Assembly: GCA_947469485.1 (NCBI GenBank) | Contig: CANIPU010000013.1 | Location: 1 to 64,000 of the forward strand | DNA length: 64,000 nucleotides | Source of the DNA: Chitinophagaceae bacterium | GTDB taxonomy: Bacteria; Bacteroidota; Bacteroidia; Chitinophagales; UBA10324 | Direction: 5' to 3' | Part shown: piece by piece, positions 40,644 through 49,434 of the stretch | Numbering within the stretch: the first letter of the stretch is position 1 | Layout of the letters: every line of letters begins with the position of its first letter | Program-made: the position numbers and the translations under genes | The notes under the pieces: generated by a model | Seen by the model: the letters and a program-made list of their open reading frames with translations, nothing else | The model's database searches: none | What the model was told of the DNA's origin: nothing

Positions 40644-42071
40644 ATGAAAAAAGGCGCAGCTAACCATGAATACAGCTTCTTCGCAAATGTGGAGAGGTAT
40701 TTCGACAAAGCCGCAGCACACACTCAGTATCCAAAAGGATTACTGGATCAAATCAAAGCTTGCAACAGCGTTTACCAAATGCGTTTTCCAATAAAAATAG
40801 GAGATCGCGTTGAAGTTATTGAAGCTTATCGTGTTCAACACAGCCAGCACAAAGTTCCGTGTAAAGGAGGAATTCGTTACAGTATGGGTGTTAATCAGGA
40901 TGAAGTAATGGCGCTTGCATCTCTGATGACATACAAGTGTGCTATTGTGGATGTTCCGTTTGGTGGAGCAAAAGGTGGAATTAAAATAGACCCTAAAAAA
41001 TATACTGAAGATCAGCTTGAAAGAATTACGCGCCGATATACTGTTGAGTTAATGAAAAAGGGTTTCATTGGCCCCGGTATTGATGTTCCTGCTCCTGATT
41101 ATGGAACAGGTGAAAGAGAAATGAGTTGGATTCTTGACACCTATGTAGCATTCAATCCCGGACAGGTAGAAGCTTATGGTTGTGTAACAGGAAAGCCAGT
41201 AAGTCAAGGTGGAGTTCGCGGAAGAAAAGAAGCAACAGGTCGTGGTGTGTTTTTCGGTATTCGTGAATTATGCAATATTGCTGAAGATATGAAGGAACTC
41301 GGAATGACTACTGGTATTGAAGGAAAGCGAGTTGTAGTTCAAGGACTTGGAAATGTTGGTTATCATTCGGCGTTATTTTTCTGGGAGGCGGGAGCTACAC
41401 TTGTAGGTCTGTCTGAAATTGACTGTGCTTTGTACAATCCAAAAGGGCTAGACCTTAGCGATATAATGAAGTACAAAGCAGCAAATGGTTCTCTTTTAAC
41501 TTATCCTAACGCAAAGGTTTCAAAAAACCCAGCAGCTTGCTTGGAATATGATTGTGATATTCTGGTTCCGGCTGCTTTGGAGAATGTAATCACTGGAGAA
41601 AATGCTCCTCGAATTAAAGCAAAAATAATAGCAGAAGGTGCCAATGGTCCTGTTACACCGGATGCTGAAGAAATTTTGTTAAAGAAAGGTTGTTACATTA
41701 TTCCTGACATGTATTTAAATGCAGGCGGTGTTACAGTATCCTATTTCGAATGGCTGAAAAACTTATCACATGTTCGTTTCGGAAGAATGGACAAACGCTT
41801 TACTGAAAATACAAATTTGAAATTTGTCAGCACAATTGAGAGAATAACAGGTGAGAAAATAACAATGGATGAGCGTTCAGAATTAACTCACGGAGCTGAT
41901 GAAGTTGACTTAGTAAATAGCGGTTTGGAAGAAACTATGATCAGTGCTTTCCACGATATCCGGGGAGTACTTAAAGGAAATAAGAAAATCAAAGACCATC
42001 GTACCGCAGCCTTTGTTGTTTCGATAAACAAAGTAGCAGGTTCTTATATGTCTCTTGGTATCTGGCCATAA
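40644..42071 (+). CDS. Glutamate dehydrogenase (Glu/Leu/Phe/Val dehydrogenase family)
   Basis: A 475-residue oxidoreductase that interconverts glutamate and 2-oxoglutarate plus ammonia. The catalytic Lys-containing motifs are GGIRYSMGV and [16 protein letters not shown], and the Rossmann dinucleotide motif is [19 protein letters not shown] versus NADP use cannot be decided by eye. It follows the CcmD-like gene by 6 nt, so it would be translated from the same transcript although the functions differ. A strong terminator follows. Confidence 0.9.
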   Translation: MKKGAANHEYSFFANVERYFDKAAAHTQYPKGLLDQIKACNSVYQMRFPIKIGDRVEVIEAYRVQHSQHKVPCKGGIRYSMGVNQDEVMALASLMTYKCAIVDVPFGGAKGGIKIDPKKYTEDQLERITRRYTVELMKKGFIGPGIDVPAPDYGTGEREMSWILDTYVAFNPGQVEAYGCVTGKPVSQGGVRGRKEATGRGVFFGIRELCNIAEDMKELGMTTGIEGKRVVVQGLGNVGYHSALFFWEAGATLVGLSEIDCALYNPKGLDLSDIMKYKAANGSLLTYPNAKVSKNPAACLEYDCDILVPAALENVITGENAPRIKAKIIAEGANGPVTPDAEEILLKKGCYIIPDMYLNAGGVTVSYFEWLKNLSHVRFGRMDKRFTENTNLKFVSTIERITGEKITMDERSELTHGADEVDLVNSGLEETMISAFHDIRGVLKGNKKIKDHRTAAFVVSINKVAGSYMSLGIWP

Positions 42072-42093
42072 TTGATTTGAATCAGGAATAAAA

Positions 42094-42129
42094 AAAGACC
42101 GTTGTGAAATTTCGCAACGGTCTTTTTAT
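42094..42129. terminator. Bidirectional Rho-independent terminator
   Basis: An 11-bp perfect stem AAAGACCGTTG / CAACGGTCTTT between convergent genes, with A and T tracts on both sides. Confidence 0.9.
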
Positions 42130-42142
42130 TATTATCAAAAAA

Positions 42143-43091
42143 TTATTGAATTACATTTCTGTTAACTGAATTTTTTATAGGTGGAACGGTTCTGAGATAT
42201 GCATAAATTGCTTTGCATTCTGATTCACTTAAGAGATTATATGGTTTCATTGGTAAACGAGTTGTCCCATTTGGCTTTATACCGTATCGAAGAGCCTTAA
42301 CAAAAACTTCTTCAGACCATGAACCAATTCCTGTTTCATCAGGAGTAAGATTTGCGGAATATATTCCTTCCGGCATTTTGTTTCCTCCGCCTAAATACCC
42401 GGCAGAATTTGATGGTGTCATGTAGTCATTCTTAGCATAGTCAAGAGAATGACAACTAAAGCAATCTAAATTCCAAACCAAGTATTTTCCCCATTCCACT
42501 TTGTTTGTTGTATCAGGTTGTGAGATAACTTTTTCAGGATAAGGAAATGGTTTGAAAGCAACAAATGCTAAAAATTTTGCTAAAAAGCTAGGTTCACATG
42601 GGCGGTCCGGAGTATCATCTGCTACAATCATTGGGTCATCAGAATGAAGAAATGAAATAATTGAAGCAATATCTTCATCACTCATGTTGGGTAATTTTGC
42701 CATCCATGGTGGAGCATATTGTCCATCTCTTTTTATTCCGGTTCTTAAAAGATAAATTAATTGTCCATCAGTCCAGTCGCCAATTCCTACTGTTTTATCT
42801 TGTGTTATGTTTTGAGAAAATAAATTTCCAAATGGAAGTTTATGCAATGGGTCCATATCACCTCCGGTTAATTTTCTGGTATCAGGATTCATGTGGCAAT
42901 CTGCACACAGCATACTGGCTAATATTCGCCCTCTTTCAATTCTTGATGAGTCGGGAATGATTTTAATTCCTGGATCTTTGGCTTCGTAGTAAGGTATTCC
43001 TCTAAGTGAAATAAAGAGTGCGAAACTTCCGGCAAGCACTGCCTGCAACTACAATAAAGATAATCAGTAAAATTTTTAAAACTTTTTTCAT
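42143..43091 (-). pseudogene. Dihaem c-type cytochrome, frameshifted in its signal peptide at a duplicated 4-mer
   Basis: The 301-codon track ORF (42143-43048) starts at a TTG inside the signal peptide. Upstream, ATG 43091 begins a perfect leader (MKKVLKILLIIFIVVA) in another frame. At the junction the coding strand reads GCAGGCAG; removing one GCAG gives IIFIVVAVLAGSFALF and a 314-residue protein. A one-base deletion also works. The mature part has two haem motifs, CADCH and CFSCH, each followed by a cytochrome c-like domain with a Met-ligand region (GGDMDPLHKLPFGNLFSQNIT). It would be a periplasmic electron carrier. As written, the leader is broken, so export is doubtful. Confidence 0.8.
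43039..43046 (-). repeat. (CTGC)2 tandem 4-mer at the frameshift
   Basis: Two adjacent CTGC units (GCAG on the coding strand) sit exactly at the frame change in the cytochrome leader. Confidence 0.85.
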
Positions 43092-43211
43092 TTTAAATCG
43101 ATTTAGTTAAATAATGATTCGAAATATAAAAAAAAATTTAAGTTTATAAAAGAACCCTGAATTATAATTATTCAAAATAGTATGTGTTAATTAAATTATT
43201 ATTGTTTCATA

Positions 43212-43934
43212 ATGACAGAATTTCTGTTTTTACTTTTTTTGGTTGCATTTCTTTATTCCTGTGTCGGACATGGAGGTGCAAGTGGTTACCTCGCTCTCAT
43301 GGGAATTTATCATTTCGCTCCTGAGGTAATGAAGCCTTCTGCATTGATATTAAATATTATTGTTTCACTAATAGCATTTATTCAATATTCTCGAACTACA
43401 TCGGTCAATAAAAAATTAGTTATGCTGTTGATAGTTGGTTCTGTGCCTGCTGCATTTATTGGCGCAGGAATTACACTTGATGTATTAATTTATAAAAAAG
43501 TATTGGGCATTTTGTTGTTGTTTCCAATTCTTCGATTGATTGGATTTTTCGGAAAGGAAGTTTCTGGTTTAAAAACCCCGAATCCTTATCTCGCTGTAGC
43601 AATCGGAATAATAATCGGATTTATTTCAGGAGTTATTGGAATTGGCGGTGGAATTTTACTCAGTCCGATTTTGCTTATTTTAGGTTGGACTTATATCATG
43701 CAAACTGCTGTGATTTCATCATTGTTTATTTTTCTGAATTCTATTTCAGGTATGTTAGGTTTGGTTACAAAAGGAATTTCAATTGACACATCTATTTATT
43801 TATGGATAGCGATTGCAGTTGCTGGAGGAGTTGCTGGTTCATATTTCGGAGCGAAAAAATTTAACTCAATTGTTTTGAAAAAAGTACTGGCTGTTGTTTT
43901 GGTTATTGCATCGTTCAAATTAATTGTCAGTTGA
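43212..43934 (+). CDS. TauE/SafE family permease (sulfite exporter-like)
   Basis: A 240-residue membrane protein with about eight helices in two halves and conserved Gly-rich segments (GHGGASGYLALMG and GVIGIGGGILLSP) typical of the TauE/SafE family, which moves sulfite, sulfoacetate or other organic anions. It is the first gene of the molybdenum cofactor/formate operon, and the mobA ATG lies 13 nt after its stop. Its place suggests transport of an anion used here, but formate or sulfite transport is only a guess. Confidence 0.8.
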   Translation: MTEFLFLLFLVAFLYSCVGHGGASGYLALMGIYHFAPEVMKPSALILNIIVSLIAFIQYSRTTSVNKKLVMLLIVGSVPAAFIGAGITLDVLIYKKVLGILLLFPILRLIGFFGKEVSGLKTPNPYLAVAIGIIIGFISGVIGIGGGILLSPILLILGWTYIMQTAVISSLFIFLNSISGMLGLVTKGISIDTSIYLWIAIAVAGGVAGSYFGAKKFNSIVLKKVLAVVLVIASFKLIVS

Positions 43935-43947
43935 TTTTATTCAGTAT

Positions 43948-44538
43948 ATGAAAAAAAATTCATCATCAGTCAACGGATATATTCTCGCAGGAGGAAAAAG
44001 TTTGCGTATGGGTGAAGACAAAGGATTGATGCTCTTAAACGGCAAACCAATGATTGCTCATGTGATTGAACAATTAAAACCAGCTGTTAAAAAAGTATTT
44101 ATTGTTTCAAACAACAAAGCCTACGAACAATTTGGATTGGAAGTCATCAGCGATTTAATAACTGACATTGGTCCTGCCGGAGGAATTCTCACTGCTCTTT
44201 CTCAAACTGATTCCACATATAATTTTATTTGCAGTTGCGATATGCCATTTATAAAAACTGAAGCAATAAATTTTCTGATTGAACATTCGTTTGGTTATGA
44301 TATTTCAGTGGCAGTTTATCAAGATAAAATTCAACCATTGCTCGGAGTATATTCAAGGAATTGTTTAGCTGAATGGAAAAGCCAAATTCAAAAGAATAAT
44401 TTCAAATTGCAGAAGTTAATCTGTTATTTCAATACACAGAAATTAGAAATGAAAAACATGCAATCATTTGACGAAACTATTTTTACCAATCTAAATTCAA
44501 AATCGGAGTTGGAACAACATCAGCAAAAAAGAAAATGA
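43948..44538 (+). CDS. mobA: Molybdenum cofactor guanylyltransferase
   Basis: ATG 43948 is preferred over the track's TTG, giving 196 residues. The nucleotidyltransferase fold opens with GYILAGGKSLRMGEDKG (GTP-binding loop) and has ICSCDMPFIKTE. MobA attaches GMP to molybdopterin to make MGD, the cofactor form used by formate dehydrogenase of this type. It overlaps the moaD start by 4 nt, so translation is coupled. Confidence 0.9.
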   Translation: MKKNSSSVNGYILAGGKSLRMGEDKGLMLLNGKPMIAHVIEQLKPAVKKVFIVSNNKAYEQFGLEVISDLITDIGPAGGILTALSQTDSTYNFICSCDMPFIKTEAINFLIEHSFGYDISVAVYQDKIQPLLGVYSRNCLAEWKSQIQKNNFKLQKLICYFNTQKLEMKNMQSFDETIFTNLNSKSELEQHQQKRK

Positions 44539-44768
44539 AAATTAAAATTCTCGCCTTCGGTATTATCGCCGATATCGTTGGTAAATCAGAATGGACAATT
44601 GAAAACATTCAACAAACCGATGATTTGAAAAAACATTTAGAGAATTTATATCCGCGATTAAAAAGCATGAAGTATGCAATAGCCGTTAACCTTGTAATCA
44701 CTTCCGGAAATTTTGAATTAACAGATGGAGCAATTTTAGCTTTGATGCCTCCGTTTTCAGGAGGATGA
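44535..44768 (+). CDS. moaD: Molybdopterin synthase sulfur carrier subunit
   Basis: A 77-residue ubiquitin-like protein ending in the required Gly-Gly (ALMPPFSGG). That C-terminal glycine is thiocarboxylated and donates sulfur to precursor Z through MoaE. Start and stop overlap mobA and lie 20 nt before moaE, so it is in the middle of the operon. The activating enzyme MoeB/ThiF is not in the window. Confidence 0.92.
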   Translation: MKIKILAFGIIADIVGKSEWTIENIQQTDDLKKHLENLYPRLKSMKYAIAVNLVITSGNFELTDGAILALMPPFSGG

Positions 44769-44788
44769 TTTATTAACCATTGAGAAAG

Positions 44789-45235
44789 ATGACTAATAAG
44801 AAAATAAAAAAAGTTTTCATCGAAGGACCAATCACTCCATCCTTCATCGCCGATGCAATTGCAAAGCATAACACCAAAAAAGATATTGGTGCGCATAGTA
44901 TATTTCTTGGTCAAGTTCGCAACGATATCCTCAATGGCAAAGAAGTAAAAGCAATCAATTACACCGCTTACAATGAAATGGCGGAAGAAAAATTCCATGA
45001 AATTCGTGAAATCGCTTTCGAAAAATATTCATTAACCTGCATGCACATTTATCATAGTTTGGGTGGTGTAAATTCAGGGGAAATAAGTTTATTTGTTTTC
45101 ACTTCTTCAAAACACCGAAAAGATGCAATGGAGGCATGCACTTTCATTGTTAATCGGATAAAAGAAGAAGTCCCGATCTGGGGAAAAGAAATTTTTGAAG
45201 ATGAAAGTTACATTTGGAAACAAAACACACCTTAA
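44789..45235 (+). CDS. moaE: Molybdopterin synthase catalytic subunit
   Basis: ATG 44789 (MTNKKIKKVFIEGPI) is chosen over the track's TTG at 44780, giving 148 residues. MoaE signatures are GAHSIFLGQVRND, the YTAYNEMAEEKF stretch, HIYHSLGGVNSGEIS and PIWGKEIFEDESYIW with catalytic Lys and Arg. It forms the heterotetramer with MoaD and converts precursor Z (cPMP) to molybdopterin. Confidence 0.93.
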   Translation: MTNKKIKKVFIEGPITPSFIADAIAKHNTKKDIGAHSIFLGQVRNDILNGKEVKAINYTAYNEMAEEKFHEIREIAFEKYSLTCMHIYHSLGGVNSGEISLFVFTSSKHRKDAMEACTFIVNRIKEEVPIWGKEIFEDESYIWKQNTP

Positions 45236-45266
45236 CTCTTAAACTTAAAATCAGATTAATAAAAAA

Positions 45267-46937
45267 ATGCTATCAGACTTAGACATTGCGCAAGCAGCGA
45301 ATATCACTCACATCAAAGAAATTGCAGCCAAAATAAATATTCATGCCGATGATCTTGAATATTACGGCAAGTACAAATCGAAACTTCCGTTGAAATTAAT
45401 TGATGAGCAAAAAATAAAATCGAGCAAACTTATTCTCGTTTCAGCCATAAATCCTACTCCGGCAGGTGAAGGAAAAACAACCGTCTCTATTGGTTTGAAT
45501 GAAGGTTTGAACAAACTCGGAAAAAAATCAATTGTGGTTTTACGCGAACCATCATTGGGTCCTGTGTTTGGAATGAAGGGTGGCGCCGCCGGTGGTGGTT
45601 ATTCACAGGTTATTCCAATGGAAGATATTAATCTGCATTTCACTGGAGATTTTGCTGCAATAGAAAAAGCAAATAATTTATTAGCTGCTCTCATTGATAA
45701 TAATCTGCAGAACAAACAAAATAATTTAAACATTGACCCGCGCACCATTAAGTGGAAGCGTGTGATGGACATGAACGACCGTGCGCTTCGTCAAATCATA
45801 ATCGGTATTGGTGGCACCACCAATGGTATTCCTCGCGAAGATGGATTCAATATTACTCCTGCATCTGAAGTAATGGCAATTCTTTGTATGTCGAAAGACA
45901 TTGATGATTTGAAAATGCGACTTGGAAATATTTTCGTTGGATTCACTTTCGATAAGAAGCCAATTTTTGCCCGTGATTTAAAAGCACAGGGAGCAATGGC
46001 AATTCTATTGAAAGAAGCCATCAAACCAAATCTCGTACAAACACTGGAAGGAAACCCTGCTATTTTACATGGTGGTCCGTTCGCAAACATTGCGCAGGGA
46101 ACCAACACAATTCTTGCTACAAAAATGGGATTGTCACTCGGCGATTATGTAGTAACCGAAGCAGGTTTCGGCGCCGATCTTGGTGCTGAAAAATTCATGA
46201 ACATCAAATGCGGTTATGCAGGATTAGCACCTCACGCAATTGTGTTGGTGGCAACCATTCGCGCACTTCGTCATCATGGTGGAGCAAAAAAGGAAGAGTA
46301 TAATACTCCGAGCATGGAACGCGTGATAAAAGGTTTTCAGAACCTTGAAAAGCACATTGAGAATTGTAAAAAATTCGGAATCACCCCGGTTGTTGCCATT
46401 AATAATTTCCCAACTGATTCACAGGAAGAAATTGAATTCGTTCAAACGCATTGTGCGAAGATGAATGTGAAGGCTGTGGTGTCATATGGCTTTGCAAAAG
46501 GTGGCGATGGAACTAAAGAGTTAGCTCAAGCTGTTCTTGATGTAATTGAAAACGGTTCAAATAAATTTAAGCCGTTGTACGATTGGAATCTGAGTGTTGA
46601 AGATAAAATCAGTCGCATTGCAACAGAAATTTATGGTGCTGATGGGGTGGAATATTCTTCGAAGGCACGCACGCAATTAAAAATGATAAAAGATTTAGGT
46701 TACGATAAACTACCAATCTGCATGGCGAAAACACAAAAGTCATTGTCCGATAAAGAAACTGTTGTTGGTCGCCCGAAAGGATTTACGATTAATGTGCGTG
46801 AGTTTGAATTTGCAGCAGGTGCCGGCTTCATCATTCCTATTTTAGGTGACATGATGCGCATGCCTGGGCTGCCTGTTGTTCCTGCATCTGAGCACATGGA
46901 CATTGATAACAATGGAAAAATCACAGGACTGAGTTAA
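45267..46937 (+). CDS. fhs: Formate-tetrahydrofolate ligase
   Basis: A 556-residue ATP-dependent enzyme that makes 10-formyl-THF from formate. The P-loop is [15 protein letters not shown]; the sequence continues with [23 protein letters not shown] and the folate/formate pocket segment FTGDFAAI. Length is right for the monofunctional bacterial form. It sits between moaE and fdhD, so formate can either be oxidised by the dehydrogenase below or drawn into one-carbon metabolism here. The 31-nt gap to moaE suggests co-transcription. Confidence 0.95.
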   Translation: MLSDLDIAQAANITHIKEIAAKINIHADDLEYYGKYKSKLPLKLIDEQKIKSSKLILVSAINPTPAGEGKTTVSIGLNEGLNKLGKKSIVVLREPSLGPVFGMKGGAAGGGYSQVIPMEDINLHFTGDFAAIEKANNLLAALIDNNLQNKQNNLNIDPRTIKWKRVMDMNDRALRQIIIGIGGTTNGIPREDGFNITPASEVMAILCMSKDIDDLKMRLGNIFVGFTFDKKPIFARDLKAQGAMAILLKEAIKPNLVQTLEGNPAILHGGPFANIAQGTNTILATKMGLSLGDYVVTEAGFGADLGAEKFMNIKCGYAGLAPHAIVLVATIRALRHHGGAKKEEYNTPSMERVIKGFQNLEKHIENCKKFGITPVVAINNFPTDSQEEIEFVQTHCAKMNVKAVVSYGFAKGGDGTKELAQAVLDVIENGSNKFKPLYDWNLSVEDKISRIATEIYGADGVEYSSKARTQLKMIKDLGYDKLPICMAKTQKSLSDKETVVGRPKGFTINVREFEFAAGAGFIIPILGDMMRMPGLPVVPASEHMDIDNNGKITGLS

Positions 46938-46944
46938 TCATCAA

Positions 46945-47799
46945 ATGAACATTGAACAATATAACGGACTGTTTTTTAACGAAGGGAAATTTTCTCAGGT
47001 CGAAGATATTCTCGCTGTTGAAGTCGCGCTTAGTATTGCTGTCAATGAAGTTCCGTTCACAGTTACCATGCAAACTCCCGGCAACGAAATGGAATTGGTT
47101 CGCGGATTATTATTTTCCGAAAAAATAGTTCAGAGTTTAACCGAACATCCGGTAATAGATATTCTTGAAAGAAATGAAGAAGGATTTATCAGCGCAGTGA
47201 ATGTTAAAATACCTTCTGAATTTATTCTGAGAGATTTTGCCGGAACACGAAATGTAATTTCCGCATCATCATGCGGAGTATGTGGGAAAACTGAATTGGA
47301 TGAATTGGGAACCGACAGAGTTTTAAATTCAGATATCCTGAATCCTTCATTGGTAAAAATGATGTTTGAAAAAGTGAACTCACAACAAAAAACTTTTCAG
47401 CAATCAGGAGGAACACACGCTGCTGGTGCATTTACAATTGATGGAGAACTTTTGGTTGCGATGGAAGACATTGGTCGCCACAATGCAGTTGATAAAGTGA
47501 TTGGATACCTCGTGAATAATAACATACTTGATAAAGCAAAGCTCACCACTGTCAGTGGGCGTGTGTCTTATGAAATTGTAAGCAAGGCAAAATCTGCGGG
47601 TATTCCATTTCTCGCTTCAGTTTCAGCGCCATCATCCTTGGCTGTTGATTCAGCAGAAGCAGCCGGAATTTCCCTCATGGCTTTCTGTCGTAATAATAAA
47701 TTTACTGTTTACTCAAATCCTGCACAGGTGGCAAACGATAAACCCGAAATAACCACAGGGCAGGTCAACGATAAAAACAATGTCAAAAAATTTAAGTGA
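46945..47799 (+). CDS. fdhD: Formate dehydrogenase accessory sulfurtransferase
   Basis: A 284-residue FdhD. The key cysteine loop [14 protein letters not shown] carries the CxxC that moves sulfur from the cysteine desulfurase to the molybdenum cofactor. [22 protein letters not shown] and [12 protein letters not shown] form the cofactor-binding part. Without it, formate dehydrogenase is inactive. It starts 7 nt after fhs and overlaps fdhB by 20 nt. Confidence 0.93.
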   Translation: MNIEQYNGLFFNEGKFSQVEDILAVEVALSIAVNEVPFTVTMQTPGNEMELVRGLLFSEKIVQSLTEHPVIDILERNEEGFISAVNVKIPSEFILRDFAGTRNVISASSCGVCGKTELDELGTDRVLNSDILNPSLVKMMFEKVNSQQKTFQQSGGTHAAGAFTIDGELLVAMEDIGRHNAVDKVIGYLVNNNILDKAKLTTVSGRVSYEIVSKAKSAGIPFLASVSAPSSLAVDSAEAAGISLMAFCRNNKFTVYSNPAQVANDKPEITTGQVNDKNNVKKFK

Positions 47800-49432
47800 C
47801 TTATCAGGAAGGAAAGGATTATCAAAAAATCTTTTCGAAGAATATGGAAAACTTGCAACGGCAACCGGAACACCGGATCCAGCTGCATTAGAAAAGCTCC
47901 GAGAAGAATTTCTTGTTGGAAAATCAAGCGTATATGGTGCAGTTTCTTTTTATGATTTTCTGAAGCCGGAAAACAAAGGCAAGAAGGTATACATCTGCAA
48001 CGGCAGCTCGTGCATGACCGCCGGAACACAGGATGAATTACATTCAAAACTCAGCACACATTATTCAGCTGACGAGATTGGCGAAATGTGTTGCCTCGGT
48101 CGCTGTCACGAAAATGTATCGTTCCACATTGATGGGAAAAATTATTCTGGTAATGATATTGATGACATTGAGAAAATAAAATCCGGTAATGTTCTCACAA
48201 AAGAAAAATACAATGTCGGTTGCATCGGAACACCAATACTCACAAGTGAGTATGGCAGCATAAAAGATTTCTATAAAATATTTACCGACTGCTTATCCAA
48301 AACTCCTGAAGCGCTTCTCACTGAATTGAAAGATTCTGGTTTGCGTGGTCGTGGTGGTGCAGGTTTTTCTATGGCATTCAAATTAGATTCGTGCCGCAAT
48401 GTTGCGGGTGATACTAAGTTCATTGTCTGCAATGCTGATGAAGGCGACCCTGGTGCATATTCCGACCGCTACATCATGGAACAGCGTCCTCACACTATGC
48501 TCATGGGAATGATGATTGCCGGTTATATCACAGGTGCACAACACGGGGTGGTTTACATCCGAGGCGAATATCCCGAGTCGGTTAATATTGTGACCGAAGA
48601 AATTTCGAAACTGCAAAATGAAAATCTGCTTGGAGAAAACATTAAAGGCAGTGGTTTCACCTTCAATTTCAAAGTAATTAAAGCACAGGGCGCTTACATC
48701 TGCGGCGAAGAAACCGCACTGCTTTCTTCCATTGAAGGGCAGAGACCTGAAGTGCGGGTGCGTCCGCCATATCCGACTCAACAGGGCTTATTCAATAAAC
48801 CAACTGTTGTAAATAATGTAGAGACACTCGCCAATCTTCCTTTCATTATGAAGAAAAGCGGAAAAGCTTTTGCCGCCATCGGCACCGCAAAATCATCTGG
48901 AACCAAACTCATTTCTCTAGATGGTTTTTTTAACAAGCCTGGGATTTATGAAGTTGACATGGGTACTGCTTTGAGCAAAGTCATTCATGATTTAGGTGGT
49001 GGGTTTCGCACTTCTGTTAAAGCCATGCACATCGGTGGCCCACTCGGTGGTCTCGTTCCCGTTTCTAAAATCGACAGCCTCACTGTTGACTTCGATTCAT
49101 TTGCGCGCGAAGGCTTTCTGCTCGGTCACGCTTCGGTTGTTTGCCTTCCCGAAAATTATCCACTCATCGGTTATATCGAACACCTGTTTCGGTTCACTGC
49201 GCACGAGAGTTGCGGCAAGTGTTTTCCGTGCCGCCTCGGCTCCACCCGTGGTTACGAGATGGTGGAGAAAGCACGAACCGAAGATTATAAAATGGATTAC
49301 ACCCTAATGACCGACCTTTTAGAAACTTTAGAGACAGGTTCACTGTGTGCATTAGGTGGAGGACTTCCGCTTCCTATAAAAAATGCATTGAAATATTTCG
49401 ACCAAGAGTTATCACCATTCTTCAATAAATAA
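47780..49432 (+). CDS. NAD-linked formate dehydrogenase, fused NuoE-NuoF-like diaphorase subunit
   Basis: A 550-residue fusion. Residues 1 to about 140 are NuoE-like: a helical start ([15 protein letters not shown]) and a thioredoxin-fold [2Fe-2S] centre with ligands in YICNGSSC and CCLGRC. The rest is NuoF-like: [15 protein letters not shown] (NAD loop), [14 protein letters not shown] (FMN site), [14 protein letters not shown], and the [4Fe-4S] ligands in [12 protein letters not shown]. It would take electrons from the molybdenum subunit and reduce NAD+. FMN and NAD sites are intact. Separate NuoE and NuoF proteins are more usual in complex I. Confidence 0.9.
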   Translation: MSKNLSDLSGRKGLSKNLFEEYGKLATATGTPDPAALEKLREEFLVGKSSVYGAVSFYDFLKPENKGKKVYICNGSSCMTAGTQDELHSKLSTHYSADEIGEMCCLGRCHENVSFHIDGKNYSGNDIDDIEKIKSGNVLTKEKYNVGCIGTPILTSEYGSIKDFYKIFTDCLSKTPEALLTELKDSGLRGRGGAGFSMAFKLDSCRNVAGDTKFIVCNADEGDPGAYSDRYIMEQRPHTMLMGMMIAGYITGAQHGVVYIRGEYPESVNIVTEEISKLQNENLLGENIKGSGFTFNFKVIKAQGAYICGEETALLSSIEGQRPEVRVRPPYPTQQGLFNKPTVVNNVETLANLPFIMKKSGKAFAAIGTAKSSGTKLISLDGFFNKPGIYEVDMGTALSKVIHDLGGGFRTSVKAMHIGGPLGGLVPVSKIDSLTVDFDSFAREGFLLGHASVVCLPENYPLIGYIEHLFRFTAHESCGKCFPCRLGSTRGYEMVEKARTEDYKMDYTLMTDLLETLETGSLCALGGGLPLPIKNALKYFDQELSPFFNK

Positions 49433-49434
49433 TC

